This document shows, piece after piece, positions 11,754-12,858 of a stretch of 12,858 bases of DNA (within the stretch, counting starts at the first letter, position 1; each line of letters begins with the position of its first letter). The notes below the pieces were generated by a model. It was not told where the DNA came from. It did no database searches and was given only the letters and a program-made list of their open reading frames with translations. The DNA is taken from contig JBQCIO010000284.1 of NCBI GenBank assembly GCA_051953655.1, positions 1-12,858 on the forward strand. Reading direction: 5' to 3'. The DNA is from JBQCHF01 sp051953655. Lineage in GTDB: Bacteria > Actinomycetota > Actinomycetes > Motilibacterales > Motilibacteraceae. The position numbers and the translations under genes were made by a program.

Positions 11754-12641
11754 ATGCCTCTTGCCGTCGCACCGCTCACCGACGTGAGCCTGTGGGTGCG
11801 CAGCAGCGGTCTGGAGATCGTGCTGTTCGTCACCGGCGCGGCGCTGCTCACCCGGTTCGCGCAGTGGACCGGCGGCAGGATCACCGCGCGGATCGACGCC
11901 CGGGCGCGGGCCACGGACGCGATGGTCCGCTCGGAGGAGGCCAAGCACCGGCACGCGCTCGTCCAGGCCCTCACCTGGACGGCGATCGTGGTGGTCTGGT
12001 GCGTCACCGTCGTGCTGGTGCTCGACCGGCTCGGCGTGCCGCAGTCCGGCCTGGTGGCGCCGGCCGCGGTCGTCGGCGTAGCCCTGGGCTTCGGCGCCCA
12101 GCGCGTGGTCCAGGACGTGCTGGCCGGCTTCTTCGCGATCGCCGAACGGCAGTACGGCTTCGGCGACCTCATCCGGGTGTCGGTCTTCGGCACCCCGGGC
12201 CCGGTGACCGGCACGGTGGAGGAGGTGACCCTGCGGATCACCCGCATCCGCACCGCCGACGGCGAGGTCGTCATCACGCCCAACGGCCAGATCACCCAGC
12301 TGACCAACCTCTCGCGCAACTGGGCGCGCGCCGTGCTCGACGTCCCGGTGCCGGCGGCGGTGGACGTGCGGCACGCCAGCGACGTGCTGGTCTCCGTGGG
12401 CGAGGACGCCTACCGCGACGCCGAGCTGCGACCGCTGCTGCTGGACCCGCCGACGGTCATGGGTGTGGAGAGCATCGAGGTCGACCAGTTCCAGATCCGC
12501 GTGGTGGCCCGGACGCTGCCGGGCAAGCAGTTCGAAGTGGGCCGCGAGCTGCGCGCCCGGATCGCCGCCGCCTTCCGCGAGGAGGGCATCACCGTGCCCC
12601 CGACGCTGGGGACCGCGACCCCCACGGGGTCGGAGGCATGA
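11754..12641 (+). CDS. MscS-family small-conductance mechanosensitive channel
   Basis: The 295-residue protein has TM1 (about 18-36), TM2 (about 70-90) and the pore-lining TM3 (about 98-127) with GVALGFGAQRVVQDVLAGFF, the MscS hallmark. The beta domain follows with QYGFGDLIRV, GTVEEVTLRITRIRTADGE and VVITPNGQITQLTNLSRNW (about 132-190), then the alpha/beta C-terminal domain to about 285. It would release small solutes in hypo-osmotic stress. The pore helix departs from the E. coli Ala-Gly pattern, so conductance cannot be inferred. ATG 11754 has a weak GGGACCCGGG upstream. The stop overlaps the start of the next gene (ATGA). Confidence 0.95.
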   Translation: MPLAVAPLTDVSLWVRSSGLEIVLFVTGAALLTRFAQWTGGRITARIDARARATDAMVRSEEAKHRHALVQALTWTAIVVVWCVTVVLVLDRLGVPQSGLVAPAAVVGVALGFGAQRVVQDVLAGFFAIAERQYGFGDLIRVSVFGTPGPVTGTVEEVTLRITRIRTADGEVVITPNGQITQLTNLSRNWARAVLDVPVPAAVDVRHASDVLVSVGEDAYRDAELRPLLLDPPTVMGVESIEVDQFQIRVVARTLPGKQFEVGRELRARIAAAFREEGITVPPTLGTATPTGSEA

Positions 12642-12858
12642 GCGGGACGACGGGACGCCCGCGCCGCTCCACCGTGCTGCTCGCGGCCTTCTTCCTGGTC
12701 ACCCTCGCGGTCTACTTCCTGGTCCGCCCGGTGCCGGCGCTGCCCGACACGGTGGCGAGCACGCCCGCCCCGCGCCCGACCGTCTCGCACCGTCCGACGC
12801 CGCGGCCCACACCGACGCCGACCCCCCCCCCCACGCCGCCCCCCACCCCCACCCCCAC
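12638..12858 (+). CDS. Single-pass membrane protein with Pro/Thr-rich tail, partial
   Basis: Only the first 73 residues are present; the frame is open to the window edge. A basic start MSGTTGRPRRS leads into a membrane helix (about 13-29, VLLAAFFLVTLAVYFLV), then an extracytoplasmic Pro/Thr-rich stretch (PTPRPTPTPTPP and on) from about residue 45. The ATG overlaps the mscS stop by four bases and has GGAGG just upstream, so the two are co-translated. The tail could be a cell-wall-spanning spacer before an unseen domain. Function unknown. Confidence 0.75.
   Translation, partial: MSGTTGRPRRSTVLLAAFFLVTLAVYFLVRPVPALPDTVASTPAPRPTVSHRPTPRPTPTPTPPPTPPPTPTP
12821..12858. repeat. C-rich simple repeat at right edge
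   Basis: An 11-C run (12822-12832) followed by CCCCCACCC-type repeats encodes Pro and Thr in the partial gene and runs to the end of the window. It probably broke the assembly. Confidence 0.7.

Noticed and set aside
1..12858. Mobile elements, CRISPR arrays, tRNA or rRNA genes
   Set aside because: No transposase or integrase motif, spaced direct-repeat array, tRNA-like cloverleaf or rRNA sequence was recognised. Only short tandem arrays were found.

Overview
The window comes from a very GC-rich actinobacterium. The pointers are GC-saturated third codon positions, frequent GTG starts, TANNNT -10 boxes six or seven bases ahead of leaderless starts, a DtxR/IdeR iron box, a CIRCE heat-shock operator, and a DosS-like kinase. 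Gene content and style suggest a Geodermatophilaceae-type genome (Blastococcus, Geodermatophilus, Modestobacter), but that placement is inference. Both edges end in homopolymer or simple-repeat sequence (a 16-G run at the left, C-rich Pro/Thr codons at the right), so this is probably a whole contig broken at hard-to-sequence tracts.

Left block, minus strand, 263-4778. It holds a GGDEF-EAL protein with a degenerate GGDEF site and an apparently intact EAL site. Upstream lies a DosS/DevS-like GAF-GAF histidine kinase. A 108-residue protein of unknown function follows, closed off by two strong hairpins. No response regulator is present. The kinase and the c-di-GMP protein share strand and order, so a link between redox or oxygen sensing and c-di-GMP turnover is possible but unproven.

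Iron block, minus strand, 4970-7619. This is feoA-feoB-feoC, coupled by two 4-base GTGA overlaps. The promoter is leaderless and its -35/spacer region is covered by a 15/19 match to the DtxR/IdeR iron box, so the operon should be repressed when iron is plentiful. A 51-residue membrane peptide lies just upstream (7685-7840).

Chaperone, salvage and channel block, plus strand, 8078-10754. It starts with an FmdB-type zinc-ribbon protein with a Ser-rich tail, resembling the mycobacterial redox-regulated chaperone Ruc (Rv0991c), behind a perfect inverted-repeat CIRCE element. Then come a 5'-methylthioadenosine phosphorylase with its own leaderless promoter, a SAF-domain membrane protein, and the large mechanosensitive channel mscL. 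A seven-copy array of a 7-bp repeat sits between the last two.

Right block. On the minus strand are a two-CBS-domain protein (10925-11398) and an overlapping 44-residue acidic peptide. Diverging on the plus strand are an MscS-family channel and a translationally coupled single-pass membrane protein with a Pro/Thr tail, cut off by the window edge. The window thus carries both classes of osmotic release valve. I see no mobile element, CRISPR array, tRNA or rRNA, and no clearly new multigene system. The most informative signals are regulatory (CIRCE, iron box) and four short tandem-repeat arrays whose unit lengths are multiples of three inside genes and seven between genes.
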